DNA from: Roseateles_B sp041912595
GTDB lineage: Bacteria; Pseudomonadota; Gammaproteobacteria; Burkholderiales; Burkholderiaceae_C
Assembly (NCBI GenBank): GCA_041912595.1
Contig: JAYRMR010000006.1
Span: 68,850-132,849, forward strand
Direction of reading: 5' to 3'
Length of the DNA: 64,000 nt
Position 1 is the first letter of the stretch. Each line of letters begins with the position of its first letter. Under the pieces are notes generated by a model that was given only the letters and a program-made list of their open reading frames with translations, was not told the DNA's origin and searched no databases. Below are positions 7,977 to 16,614 of the stretch, piece by piece. Both the position numbers and the translations under genes were made by a program.

Positions 7977-10241
7977 ATGCTGAACCATCACCTGTCTCCC
8001 GACCAGACCGCCGCGCTGCCGCTCGAGATGCCTCGCGCACTGCAGCATATCCTGGCCCGCCAGTCCGCCGCGCCGGAATCCGCCGGCCTGAGCCGCCGCG
8101 GCTTCCTCAAGGTCAGCGGCGGCGCCGGCTTCGCGCTGGGCCTGGCCCCGCTGGCCGCCACCGCCGCCGGCGAGGCCGCGCCTGCGGGTCTGAAGCCTTT
8201 CCAGCAGCCGACGTCCTTTGTGCGCATCGCCACGGACGGCACGGTCACCGTCATGATCAACCGCCTGGAATTCGGCCAGGGCGTGCAGACGGCGCTGCCG
8301 ATGATCCTCGCGGAGGAGCTCGACGCCGATTGGTCCCGCGTGCGCGGCGAACTGGGCAGCAACGATCCCGCCTTCGTCGATCCGGGCTTCGGCATGCACA
8401 TCACGGGCGGCTCGAATTCCATCAAGAACAGCTTCATGCAGTACCGCGAGCTGGGCGCCCGCGCCCGCGCGATGCTGCTGGGCGCCGCGGCCGCCCGCTG
8501 GAGCGTGCCGGTGGCCAGCCTGCGCACGGAGCAGGGCCAGGTCATCGCCGCCGACGGCCGCCGCGCCGGTTACGGGGAGCTTGCCGAAGCCGCCATGGCC
8601 CAGCCGGTGCCGGAGCAGGTCACGCTCAAGGATCCCAAGGACTTCCGCCTGATCGGCAAGCCCACGAACCGCCTGGACAGCAAGGCCAAGAGCAGCGGCC
8701 GGCAGGACTTCGGCATCGACGTGCGCCTGCCCGGGCAGCTGACGGCCGTGGTGGCCCGCCCGCCGGTCTTCGGCGCGAAGCCGCGCACGGTGGACGACAG
8801 CGCCGCCCGCGCCATCCGCGGCGTGAAGGCCGTGCTGCGCGTGCCGCTGGACCGCGGCGCCGAGGGCATCGCCGTCATCGCCGAGGGCTACTGGCCCGCC
8901 AAGCAGGGACGTGACGCCCTGAAGATCGACTGGGACACGAGCGGCGTCGAGAAGGTCGACAGCCAGAAGCAGCTCGCGGCCTACCGGCGCATGGCCCGCG
9001 AGGACGGCCCGGAGCACTTCAAGGCGGACATGGCCCCGATGGCCAAGGCCCCGCACAAGATCCAGGCCGAGTTCCACTTCCCCTACCTGGCGCATGCGCC
9101 GATGGAGCCGCTCAACTGCACGGTGCAGTGGCGCCCGGACGGCGCGACGCTGTGGGTGGGCACCCAGTTCCCCGGCGTGGACGGCATGGCCGCGGCGCGC
9201 GTGCTGGGCCTCAAGCCCGAGCAGGTGGCGGTGAAGGTGCAGATGGCCGGCGGCGGCTTCGGTCGCCGCGCCACGCCCACGAGCGACTTCGTGGTGGAGG
9301 CCTGCGCCGTCGCCAAGGCCGCCCGCGCGGCGGGCCTGGACGCACCCATCAAGACGCAGTGGAGCCGCGAGGACGACATCCACGGCGGCTACTACCGCCC
9401 CATGCACCTGCACCAGGCGCACCTGGGCTTTGACAAGGCCGGCAACGTGCTCGCCTGGGACCACGTCATCGTCGGCCAGTCCATCGTGAGCGGCACGATG
9501 TTCGAGGGCTTCATGGTCAAGAACGGCATCGACCACACGGCCGTCGAAGGCATGAAGGAGCCCTATCCCTTCCCGATGCGGCTGCGCGTGCATCACCCCA
9601 AGGAGAACGTGCCGGTGCTGTGGTGGCGCAGCGTGGGCTCCACCCACACGGCCTTTGTGATGGAGACGCTCGTCGATGAGATCGCCGCCCGGACGAAGCA
9701 GGACCCGGTGGCCTACCGCCTGCGCATGTTCGGCGACAAGCACCCGCGCCACCGCGCCGCGCTGGAGCTGGCCGTGGCCCAGAGCGGCTACGGCAAGCGC
9801 AAGCTGCCCGCAGGCCGCGCCTGGGGCGTGGCGGTGCATGAGTCCTTCGAGACGGTGGTGGCCTATGTGGTCGAGGCCTCCGTGAAGAAGGGCCAGCCGG
9901 TGCTGCACCAGGTGACGGCCGGCGTGCACTGCAACCTGGCCGTGAACCCGCGCACCATCGAGGCGCAGGTGCAGGGCGCGGCGCTGATGGGCCTGGGCAT
10001 GTGCCTGCCCGGCGCGGCCATCACCTTCAAGGATGGCGTGGTCGAGCAGAGCAACTTCGGCGACTACGTGGTGGCGCGCATGCCCGACATGCCGGCCATC
10101 GCCGTGCACATCGTGCCCAGCGCCGAGCCGCCCAAGGGCATGGGCGAGCCCGGCCTGCCGCCGCTCGCGCCGGCCTTCGCCAACGCCATCGCCCGGGTGA
10201 CCGGCAAGCCGCAGCGTTCGCTGCCCTTCAAGCTCGCCTGA
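7977..10241 (+). CDS. Molybdopterin-binding large subunit, xanthine dehydrogenase family (IorB-like), Tat-exported
   Basis: A 754-residue catalytic subunit binding the molybdopterin cytosine dinucleotide cofactor. A Tat motif SRRGFLK at residues 39-45 is followed by a hydrophobic stretch ending near AATAAG, which indicates periplasmic export. Family signatures include GQGVQTALPMILAEELD, the MAGGGFGRR loop and a C-terminal GMGEPGLPPLAPAFANA, where the glutamate matches the catalytic Glu of the family. AAGGAG lies 7 bases before the ATG. With IorA and the downstream maturation genes it forms a complete module that probably oxidises an N-heterocycle or aldehyde. The substrate is not predictable. 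Confidence 0.92.
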   Translation: MLNHHLSPDQTAALPLEMPRALQHILARQSAAPESAGLSRRGFLKVSGGAGFALGLAPLAATAAGEAAPAGLKPFQQPTSFVRIATDGTVTVMINRLEFGQGVQTALPMILAEELDADWSRVRGELGSNDPAFVDPGFGMHITGGSNSIKNSFMQYRELGARARAMLLGAAAARWSVPVASLRTEQGQVIAADGRRAGYGELAEAAMAQPVPEQVTLKDPKDFRLIGKPTNRLDSKAKSSGRQDFGIDVRLPGQLTAVVARPPVFGAKPRTVDDSAARAIRGVKAVLRVPLDRGAEGIAVIAEGYWPAKQGRDALKIDWDTSGVEKVDSQKQLAAYRRMAREDGPEHFKADMAPMAKAPHKIQAEFHFPYLAHAPMEPLNCTVQWRPDGATLWVGTQFPGVDGMAAARVLGLKPEQVAVKVQMAGGGFGRRATPTSDFVVEACAVAKAARAAGLDAPIKTQWSREDDIHGGYYRPMHLHQAHLGFDKAGNVLAWDHVIVGQSIVSGTMFEGFMVKNGIDHTAVEGMKEPYPFPMRLRVHHPKENVPVLWWRSVGSTHTAFVMETLVDEIAARTKQDPVAYRLRMFGDKHPRHRAALELAVAQSGYGKRKLPAGRAWGVAVHESFETVVAYVVEASVKKGQPVLHQVTAGVHCNLAVNPRTIEAQVQGAALMGLGMCLPGAAITFKDGVVEQSNFGDYVVARMPDMPAIAVHIVPSAEPPKGMGEPGLPPLAPAFANAIARVTGKPQRSLPFKLA

Positions 10242-10253
10242 GACCGCCGCCGC

Positions 10254-11315
10254 ATGGAAGACCTCGACACCCTGGTGCTGCGCCGCGCGGCCGCCTGGCA
10301 GGCCGCAGGCGAGCCCGCGCTGCTGGTGACGGTGGCGCGCACCTGGGGCTCGTCGCCGCGCCCGCCGGGCTCGCTGATGGCCATCAACGGCCAGGGCGAG
10401 ACCGTGGGTTCGGTCTCGGGCGGCTGCATCGAGGACGACCTCATCCTGCGCATCCGCGAGGAGGGCATCGAGGCCGTCTGCGCGCAGGGCCTGCCCACGG
10501 TGCTGCGCTACGGCATCTCCGCGGACCAGGCCCATCGCTTCGGCCTGCCCTGCGGCGGCACGGTGGAGCTGGTGCTCGAGCCGCTGCAGGCGCACAGCCA
10601 GGTGGAAGCGTTGCTCGCCGCCTGCGCCGCCCGCCAGGGCACGCAGCGCCACCTGGACCTGCGCACGGGCGTCGTGACGCTCCTGCCCGGCCACACGGAC
10701 GGCGTGCCCCGGCGCGAGGGTGATGTGCTGGTCAATCACTTCGGCCCACGCGCGCGGCTGGTGCTGATCGGCGCGGGGGATCTCTCGCGCTTCATGTCCG
10801 AGATGGCGCTGAGCCTCGGCTTCGAGATCGTGGTCTGCGACCCGCGGCCCGAGCAGCGCGCCGGCTGGAGCCTGCCCGGCGTGCAGCTCAGCCACGAGAT
10901 GCCGGACGACCTCATCCAGCGTCTGCGCCCCGATGCCCGCACGGCCGTCGTTGCGCTGACGCACGACCCGAAGCTGGACGACCTGGCGCTGATCGACGCC
11001 CTGCAGTCACCGGCCTTCTACGTCGGGGCCATCGGCTCGCGCCGCAACGCGCAGCAGCGCCGCGAACGCCTGCAGGAGCACTTCGACCTCACGCCGGCGC
11101 AGATGGCGCGCCTGCGCAGCCCCGCGGGGCTCTACATCGGCAGCAAGACGCCCGCCGAGATCGCGCTGTCCATCATGGCCGAGGTCGTGGCCTGCAAGAA
11201 CGGCATCGCCCTGCCGCCGCAGGTGCAGGTGGCCGAGGCCAAGGCGCTGGAGGCCGTGCACGCGCCGGTAGCCGCGGAGGCGCTCGAGCGGGACGCCCTG
11301 GTGTGCGGCCGCTGA
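10254..11315 (+). CDS. xdhC: XdhC/CoxI family Moco maturation protein
   Basis: XdhC-type proteins bind and sulfurate the molybdenum cofactor and hand it to the apo-hydroxylase. At 353 residues it has an N-terminal XdhC/CoxI domain (GSSPRPPGSLMAI, SVSGGCIEDDL) and a C-terminal Rossmann-like domain (RLVLIGAGDLSRFMSEMA, later YVGAIGSRRN). It begins 12 bases after iorB and overlaps the next gene by 13 bases, so it is part of the same transcript. Its client is very probably the IorAB enzyme. Confidence 0.92.
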   Translation: MEDLDTLVLRRAAAWQAAGEPALLVTVARTWGSSPRPPGSLMAINGQGETVGSVSGGCIEDDLILRIREEGIEAVCAQGLPTVLRYGISADQAHRFGLPCGGTVELVLEPLQAHSQVEALLAACAARQGTQRHLDLRTGVVTLLPGHTDGVPRREGDVLVNHFGPRARLVLIGAGDLSRFMSEMALSLGFEIVVCDPRPEQRAGWSLPGVQLSHEMPDDLIQRLRPDARTAVVALTHDPKLDDLALIDALQSPAFYVGAIGSRRNAQQRRERLQEHFDLTPAQMARLRSPAGLYIGSKTPAEIALSIMAEVVACKNGIALPPQVQVAEAKALEAVHAPVAAEALERDALVCGR

Positions 11316-11959
11316 CGGCCAGCGACGACGCCACCGCGCCGGGCGCCCTCATCCTGGCGGCCGGTCTCGGGCGCCGGCTCGGGGGCCGGCCCAAGGCGGC
11401 CCTGCACATCGGCGAGCTGTCCCTGCTGGAGCGGCTGGCGATGGCGCTGCGTGACGCGGGAGCGGTGCAGCCCGGCGTCGTCCTCGGGCCCTACCTCGAC
11501 ACGCTCCTGCCGCTCGCGCAGCGCGCCGGCCTCGCGCCGTTCGTGCACACGGCGGCCGAGCCGTCGCTGATCGACTCCCAGCGCCTGGCCGTGCGCGCCC
11601 ATCTCGCGGCGCAGCCAGCGCGCCCGCTGTGGCTGCTGCTGGGCGACCTCACGGCGCTGACAGCGGACGATCTGCACCGCTTGCGCGCGGCCTGGGCGCA
11701 GCTCGCGCCCGGCATCGAGGCCCTGGTGCCGACCGTCGCGGGGCAGCGCGGGCATCCGGTGATGCTCGGTGCGGGCGCCTTGCGGGCGATCGACGCGCAG
11801 CCGCCGTCGCTGGGCGTCCGTCACTGGCTGAGCGCCCATCCGGCGCAGCTCGCCTTCGTTGAGCTGCCGGGCCCGGGGCCGGTGAAGGACCTCGACACCG
11901 CCGAGGCGCTGGTGGCCCTGCGCGAGGCCTCGCGGCCGCTCGACGTCGGCTGGCGCTGA
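11303..11959 (+). CDS. MobA-like NTP transferase, probable molybdenum cofactor cytidylyltransferase
   Basis: A 218-residue nucleotidyltransferase with the N-terminal signature LILAAGLGRRLGGRPKAAL near residues 16-34. The likely job is adding CMP to Moco to make the dinucleotide form used by IorAB-type enzymes (MocA role). A GTG start at 11303 lies inside the end of xdhC, indicating coupling. Activity on GTP (MobA) cannot be excluded by eye, but the operon context favours CTP. Confidence 0.82.
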   Translation: MRPLTASDDATAPGALILAAGLGRRLGGRPKAALHIGELSLLERLAMALRDAGAVQPGVVLGPYLDTLLPLAQRAGLAPFVHTAAEPSLIDSQRLAVRAHLAAQPARPLWLLLGDLTALTADDLHRLRAAWAQLAPGIEALVPTVAGQRGHPVMLGAGALRAIDAQPPSLGVRHWLSAHPAQLAFVELPGPGPVKDLDTAEALVALREASRPLDVGWR

Positions 11960-11968
11960 GCCTTTAAC

Positions 11969-12730
11969 TCAGGCGCCGTGCTGCAGCAGGGCCTTGGCGG
12001 CCTCGATGCGCTGCGGCAGCGGCGCGCTGCCGTCCTGCATCACCTGGAGCAGGAAATCGAGCGCCGCCTGCGCGTGGGCCGGGCGAGCCGTGGGCCGGCC
12101 GGCGGCAACGTCCGCCGGCGCGACCGTCGCGGCGGGCGTGGCCGTCCCGCGGGGCGCCGGTGCCAGCGCGGCCAGCGCCTGCTGCAGGGCCTCCGGGCTG
12201 ATGCATTCCAGCGCGGCCAGCACATCGGCCTGGCCCTCGACGCCCGGCTCGATGTCCAGCCAGGGGCTGTCGGCGAAGACGGGGGCCAGGTCTTGACTGA
12301 CGAAGGCCGACCACTGATCCGGCGCGGCCCGCAGCTTGGGCGGGAGCGGGAGCGGGACGGCCGCGCCTGCCAGCACCTGCGCGCCGGCCTGCAGATGCAG
12401 CCGCTGCGGGGCGGCGTCCGGCAGGTAGCGAGCGCAGATCGCCTGCAGCAGGGCCAGGCCTTGCGCCGGCTCGAGGGGCGCCGCCAGCGCGAACCACAGC
12501 TGGAAGCCATCGGTGCCGGACACGGCGATCGCGGGGGGCGGCAGGCCGAGGTCCTGCTGCACGCCATGCCACAGGGCCGCGAGCGCGGGCCAGTCCGCCG
12601 GGCGGGACAGCTCGATCAGCAGTGCGCGGGTGCGCCCCGCGGCGTCCTGCAGGGCCGGCGCGGTGCCGGGCTGCACCGCGGCGTCCGTCGTGAGGAAGAG
12701 GCGTTGCCACTGGGCGAGGAGTCGGTTCAT
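11969..12730 (-). CDS. Uncharacterised 253-residue protein
   Basis: I do not recognise a named family with certainty. The middle stretch SGTDGFQLWFALAAPLEPAQG, followed by a helix and a beta strand, resembles the (G/S)xxGxHxWF element of archaeo-eukaryotic-type primase domains, although the first metal-binding residues are not obvious. The tail is rich in Ala/Pro and then forms a short helical segment. It is the last gene of the SPFH-aminopropyltransferase operon on the minus strand, 41 bases after the FAD oxidoreductase, and converges on the mocA-like gene. Confidence 0.7.
   Translation of the reverse strand: MNRLLAQWQRLFLTTDAAVQPGTAPALQDAAGRTRALLIELSRPADWPALAALWHGVQQDLGLPPPAIAVSGTDGFQLWFALAAPLEPAQGLALLQAICARYLPDAAPQRLHLQAGAQVLAGAAVPLPLPPKLRAAPDQWSAFVSQDLAPVFADSPWLDIEPGVEGQADVLAALECISPEALQQALAALAPAPRGTATPAATVAPADVAAGRPTARPAHAQAALDFLLQVMQDGSAPLPQRIEAAKALLQHGA
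12282..12296 (+). repeat. Copy of the dispersed GGGGYCAGGTCTTGC motif
   Basis: Reads GGGGCCAGGTCTTGA, one mismatch at the last base. Inside the uncharacterised gene it encodes part of SQDLAPVF. Confidence 0.75.
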
Positions 12731-12771
12731 GGCCCGGATTCTGGCGCAATCCCCGCCAGCCGACGCGCGGA

Positions 12772-14382
12772 TCAGCCCCGGCCCAGCAGGCGACCCGCCA
12801 CGCCCCAGCCGGCCGTGTAGGCCTCCTCGAACACCGAGTAGGCGGCGAGGTCGCTGTGCGCGAAGTGCAGGTGCCCATGGGCCTCGCGCAGGGCCTGCAG
12901 CGCCGGCGAGCTGCGCAGGCCGGGCACGGGAATGCTCATGGCGTGGCCCCAGCGCATGAGGTCGACGCGCTGCAGCTTCCCGGGGAGGTCCGGATGCACG
13001 GCCTGCAACGGGGCCACGACCTGGCGGGCCCAGGTCTCCCAGGGCGCGCTGAGCAGGGCCGGGCGCTGCGTGGCGGGCAGGGCCCAGTAGGCCGTCAGCA
13101 CCGTGGCCGACGGCGTGGGATCGAGGCGCTGATGGCCGGCGTCCACATAGCCCAGCTGCTCGCTGCCGTGGATGACGTTGTCCCAGCTGAGGCCCGGCCC
13201 GCTGCGCTCCAGCAGCGGCGCCGACAGCTGCAGATTGGCGACGAGCCAGGGCGCATGTGGCTGGCGGGCGACGACCTCGCGCAGGGCGTCCGGCGGTGTC
13301 TCCAGCAGGCGGGCGGTGATGAGGAGCGGCGTCGCCATCACGACCTGCCGGGCCTGCCAGCGCTCGCCGGTCTCGCGGGCGGCATCCCAGGCGAGCACCT
13401 CGACCGCCTGCCGGCCCGGCGTCACGCGCAGCACCAGACGCCCGGTCTGCAGCTGCGGGCGCAGCTCGGCGGCCATGTGGCGGGTCAGCCAGGCATTGCC
13501 CTCGGGCCAGGTGAGCACGGCGTCGCGCTCCTCGTCACCGGGTCGCGCGTCGCCGCCGTGGAAACCGTGCCGGCTCGCGAAGTAGTGCAGGCCGGCCCAG
13601 GCGCTGACCGTGTCGAGCCCGGCGCCGTAGTCGTCGCGGCAGCAGTAGTCGAGGTACCAGCGCAGCCGGGCGTCGTCGAGCTGCTGCTCGTCCAGCCAGC
13701 GGGCGAAGGTCCGGGCGTCCAGCGCGGCGTGGGCGGGCGTCCAGGACGCGCGGTGCGAGGGCATGGCGAAGCCCAGGCGCTGCGCCTGCGAGACCGCCTG
13801 CCCGAAGCGCTGGTACTGCTCGCGCGTGGCGGCGCTCTCGGCGGGCGGCAGCAGGCCCTCGTGCCACTGCCCCTCGAAGAACAGGCGCTCCTGCGGGCTG
13901 TGGCACAGGAAGCGCTCCTCGTAGACCGTGCGCCCGGCGTGCTGGCGACTCACGCCGAGCGCCTCCAGCAGCTCGGCCACCTCGGGCGCCTCCGGGCCGG
14001 GGGTGGGCAGGTAGTGGGCGCCGAGCGGGCAGGCCAGGGCGCCCATACGATGACCGCGGGCATTGCCGCCGGCCTCGTCCTCGAGCTCCAGCAGCGTGAC
14101 GTCCCGGCCGGCCTGCGCGAGGCGCCGGGCGCAGGCAAGACCTGACACCCCGCCGCCGATGACCAGCGTGTCGGTGCGCCGCGGCGGGGCCTCGCGGGCG
14201 GCGCGCAGCAGGCGCTCGCGGGCGTCGGGGTCGCGCAGGCGGTGGCCGCGCTCGGCATTCGCGCCGACCCAGCCGCCCGCCAGCGCCGGCCGCTCCTGTG
14301 GCGCGCAGCCGGACAGCAGCGCCGGCGCGGCCACCGCGGCCGAGGAGGCCGTCAGGGCGCCCAGCAGATCGCGGCGCCGCAT
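12772..14382 (-). CDS. FAD-dependent amine-oxidase-like oxidoreductase, predicted Tat-exported lipoprotein
   Basis: A 536-residue flavoprotein. The N-terminus MRRRDLLGAL has a twin-arginine pattern, and LLSGC near residue 27 is a lipobox, so it is probably exported folded and anchored by lipid. The FAD dinucleotide fold reads VIGGGVSGLACARRLAQAGRDVTLLE (about residues 73-98), followed by the GGNARG motif typical of amine oxidase/phytoene desaturase relatives. It begins 2 bases after the aminopropyltransferase stop. Context suggests oxidation of an amine or polyamine product. The substrate is unproven. Confidence 0.82.
   Translation of the reverse strand: MRRRDLLGALTASSAAVAAPALLSGCAPQERPALAGGWVGANAERGHRLRDPDARERLLRAAREAPPRRTDTLVIGGGVSGLACARRLAQAGRDVTLLELEDEAGGNARGHRMGALACPLGAHYLPTPGPEAPEVAELLEALGVSRQHAGRTVYEERFLCHSPQERLFFEGQWHEGLLPPAESAATREQYQRFGQAVSQAQRLGFAMPSHRASWTPAHAALDARTFARWLDEQQLDDARLRWYLDYCCRDDYGAGLDTVSAWAGLHYFASRHGFHGGDARPGDEERDAVLTWPEGNAWLTRHMAAELRPQLQTGRLVLRVTPGRQAVEVLAWDAARETGERWQARQVVMATPLLITARLLETPPDALREVVARQPHAPWLVANLQLSAPLLERSGPGLSWDNVIHGSEQLGYVDAGHQRLDPTPSATVLTAYWALPATQRPALLSAPWETWARQVVAPLQAVHPDLPGKLQRVDLMRWGHAMSIPVPGLRSSPALQALREAHGHLHFAHSDLAAYSVFEEAYTAGWGVAGRLLGRG
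14135..14151 (-). repeat. Copy of the dispersed motif, with a 2-base insertion
   Basis: Minus strand reads GGGGTGTCAGGTCTTGC. It lies within the FAD-binding region of the oxidoreductase and encodes part of GGVSGLACA. Confidence 0.7.
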
Positions 14383-14384
14383 GC

Positions 14385-15959
14385 TCAGTGCACCTTGCCC
14401 CACTCGGCCTCGAACTCGCGCACCAGGGCCTGGTTGGAGAGGCGGTTGACGTCCGTCTCGACCCGGCTCATGTCGGCGGGGAAGCTCATCATCGTGGGCA
14501 GGCTGTCCAGCGTGAGGAAGCGCAGCCCCGGCGGCAGGCCGCGCGGCACGGCCCAGGGGCGGCGCCCGGCCAGCACGAAGCCCCACTCGCCGAAGCTCGG
14601 CACATGCGTGTGGTACGGCGTGGTGGAGAGGCCGACGGACTCCAGCGTGTTCACCACGGTCCAGAAGCTGCGCCGGGCGATGAGCGGCGAGGTCGTCTGC
14701 ACGACCGCATAGCCGCCGGCGTCCAGGTGCTGGTCGATCAGCTGGTAGAAGCTGCTGGTGTAGAGCTTGCCCAGCGCGAAGTTGCTGGGGTCCGGGAAGT
14801 CGATGACGATGACGTCGAAGCGCTCCTCGTGCTGCTCCAGCCAGCCGAAGGCGTCGGCGTTGACCACGCGCAGCTTGGGGCTGCGCAGCGCGTCGTGGTT
14901 GAGGCCGCGCAGCAGGGGCAGCGTCGAGAAGAGCCGCGTCATGTGCGGGTCCAGCTCGACGAGCGTGACCGAGAGCACCGAGGGGTAGCGCAGGATCTCG
15001 CGCACCGCCATGCCGTCCCCGCCGCCCAGCACCAGCACGCGTCGCGGCGCGCCGTGCGCGGCCATGGCCGGGTGCACGAGGGCCTCGTGGTAGCGGTATT
15101 CGTCCTTCGAGTGGAACTGCAGATTGCCGTTGAGGAAGAGCCGCACGCCGGCCTTGCCCTGCGTCACGACGATGCGCTGGTAGGCGCTGGTCTCCTTGAT
15201 GAGGATGTGCTCGCCGTAGAAGCGGTCCTCGGCCCAGGTGGTCAGCCGGTCGGCGCCGGCGAGGGCCGCGAGCAGCAGCAGCGCCGAGCCCGCGCAGGCT
15301 AGCGCGTGCTGGCGCCAGCCGCGCAGCTCCGCGCGGAACATCCACAGCGCCCAGCAGGCCACGGCCACGTTCAGCAGGCCGAAGACGAGCCCGGTGCGCA
15401 CCAGCCCGAGCTGCGGCACCAGCAGCAGCGGGAAGGCCAGCGCGACGACCAGCGCGCCGAGGTAGTCGAAGGTCAGCACCTGCGAGACCAGGTCCTTCAG
15501 CGCATAGCGCTGGCGCACCTGGCGCTTGATGATGCGCATCACCAGCGGGATCTCCAGGCCCACGAGGATGCCCACCAGCAGCACGAGCCCGTAGAGCATT
15601 GCGCGGAAGATCGTCAGCTCGGAGGGCGGCAGCCAGCTGTGGGCGGCGAAGAGACCGGCCGGCATCAACCCGCCGACGACGCCCACCAGCAGCTCGATGC
15701 GCAGGAACTGCGCCACCAGCTGCCGCTCCACGAAGCGCGAGAGCCAGGACCCGACGCCCATGGCGAAGAGGTAGCAGCCGATGATGGTGCTGAACTGCAG
15801 CACCGAGTCGCCCATCAGGTAGCTGGCCAGCGCGCCGGCGGTGAGCTCGTAGACCAGGCCGCAGGCGGCGATCACGAAGACGCTGGAGAGCAGCAGCAGC
15901 TCCTGCAGGCTGATGCGCTGGGCCGCGGGCAGCGGCTCGTCGTGCGGGGTGGGGGTCAT
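14385..15959 (-). CDS. Membrane-embedded polyamine aminopropyltransferase (spermidine-synthase-like)
   Basis: A 524-residue protein in two parts. The first 230 or so residues hold about seven hydrophobic segments, starting LLLLSSVFVIAACGLVYELT. The rest is a spermidine-synthase-type Rossmann domain with the decarboxylated-AdoMet signature VLVLGGGDGMAVREI, then VELDPHMT and VIDFPDPSNFALGKLYT. The family transfers aminopropyl groups from decarboxylated AdoMet to an amine. It is tightly packed, 1 base after YciI and 2 bases before the FAD gene. The speD at 2.5 kb could supply the donor. The acceptor is unknown. Confidence 0.88.
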   Translation of the reverse strand: MTPTPHDEPLPAAQRISLQELLLLSSVFVIAACGLVYELTAGALASYLMGDSVLQFSTIIGCYLFAMGVGSWLSRFVERQLVAQFLRIELLVGVVGGLMPAGLFAAHSWLPPSELTIFRAMLYGLVLLVGILVGLEIPLVMRIIKRQVRQRYALKDLVSQVLTFDYLGALVVALAFPLLLVPQLGLVRTGLVFGLLNVAVACWALWMFRAELRGWRQHALACAGSALLLLAALAGADRLTTWAEDRFYGEHILIKETSAYQRIVVTQGKAGVRLFLNGNLQFHSKDEYRYHEALVHPAMAAHGAPRRVLVLGGGDGMAVREILRYPSVLSVTLVELDPHMTRLFSTLPLLRGLNHDALRSPKLRVVNADAFGWLEQHEERFDVIVIDFPDPSNFALGKLYTSSFYQLIDQHLDAGGYAVVQTTSPLIARRSFWTVVNTLESVGLSTTPYHTHVPSFGEWGFVLAGRRPWAVPRGLPPGLRFLTLDSLPTMMSFPADMSRVETDVNRLSNQALVREFEAEWGKVH

Positions 15960-15960
15960 G

Positions 15961-16257
15961 TCAGATCGTGGCCTGCTGGCCGGGGAAGGCCTTGGACCAG
16001 TGCAGGATCTCGCAGCGTGCGCGCAGGCCGGCCACGCTGAAGGGGTCCGTCGCGATCAGGGCCTGGACGGCCTCGCGGCTCGGTGCCTCCACGATCCACA
16101 AGGCGCCCAAGGGCGGCAGGACGGGATCCTCGCGCAGCGAACCCGCCATGCGAACCTGCGCAGCGTGCGCGGCCAGCCAGTCGAGATGGGCCTGCATGTG
16201 CTCGTGGCGCAGGGGCAGGGCCTCCTCGCGGTCGTGGAATCGGACGATGAACAGCAT
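15961..16257 (-). CDS. YciI family protein
   Basis: A 98-residue ferredoxin-like-fold protein starting MLFIVRFHD, with the HxxHxxHLxWL pattern (RHEHMQAHLDWL) and DPFSVAGL motifs of the YciI/YCII family. The catalytic His and Asp proposed for the family are present. It is a small cytoplasmic protein of unknown substrate. The ATG at 16257 is the start that gives the canonical length. The stop is separated from the aminopropyltransferase ATG by one base. Confidence 0.85.
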   Translation of the reverse strand: MLFIVRFHDREEALPLRHEHMQAHLDWLAAHAAQVRMAGSLREDPVLPPLGALWIVEAPSREAVQALIATDPFSVAGLRARCEILHWSKAFPGQQATI

Positions 16258-16331
16258 GGGGGAGAAGCTCGGGAAATGGCCGGCGCCCCGGCCCGGCGGG
16301 CGGGGCGCTGGCTGGGGAGCGGCGGGCGCCG

Positions 16332-16556
16332 TCAGCCGTGGATCGCCGCGGCCACGATCTGCCCGATGGAGATGCACATCGCCGCCACGACCACGGCCAG
16401 GGCCATGTTCTTGTGCTCGACGATCTCCTCCCACAGCTTGTAGGGGGTGAGCTTGTCGATGACGATGAAGCTGATCCAGAACACCAGCACGCCGATCAGG
16501 GCGTAGAGGATGGATCCCAGCACGATGCCGGGCTTGAGGTATTCGAAGCCGTTCAT
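16332..16556 (-). CDS. DUF350 (YjfL-like) small membrane protein
   Basis: A 74-residue protein with two hydrophobic segments (about residues 9-35 and 50-72) separated by a polar KLTPYKLWEEIVEHKN loop, as in DUF350 modules. The sequence GSILYALIGVLVFWISF is typical. DUF350 genes recur beside phage-shock, SPFH and polyamine-type genes, consistent with this operon. The molecular function is unknown. The start is set by the ATG at 16556, 58 bases after the DUF4178 gene. Confidence 0.85.
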   Translation of the reverse strand: MNGFEYLKPGIVLGSILYALIGVLVFWISFIVIDKLTPYKLWEEIVEHKNMALAVVVAAMCISIGQIVAAAIHG

Positions 16557-16614
16557 GAGGTGCCTGCCTTTTCGAAGTCCGTCTTTTCGAAGTCTGTCGT
16601 GGTCCCGGCCGCGT

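Noticed and set aside
7914..10964. Very long open frames antiparallel to the molybdenum hydroxylase, the TonB receptors and other genes
   Set aside because: They mirror strong genes in G+C-rich DNA, have low-complexity Arg/Gly/His-rich translations and no family features.
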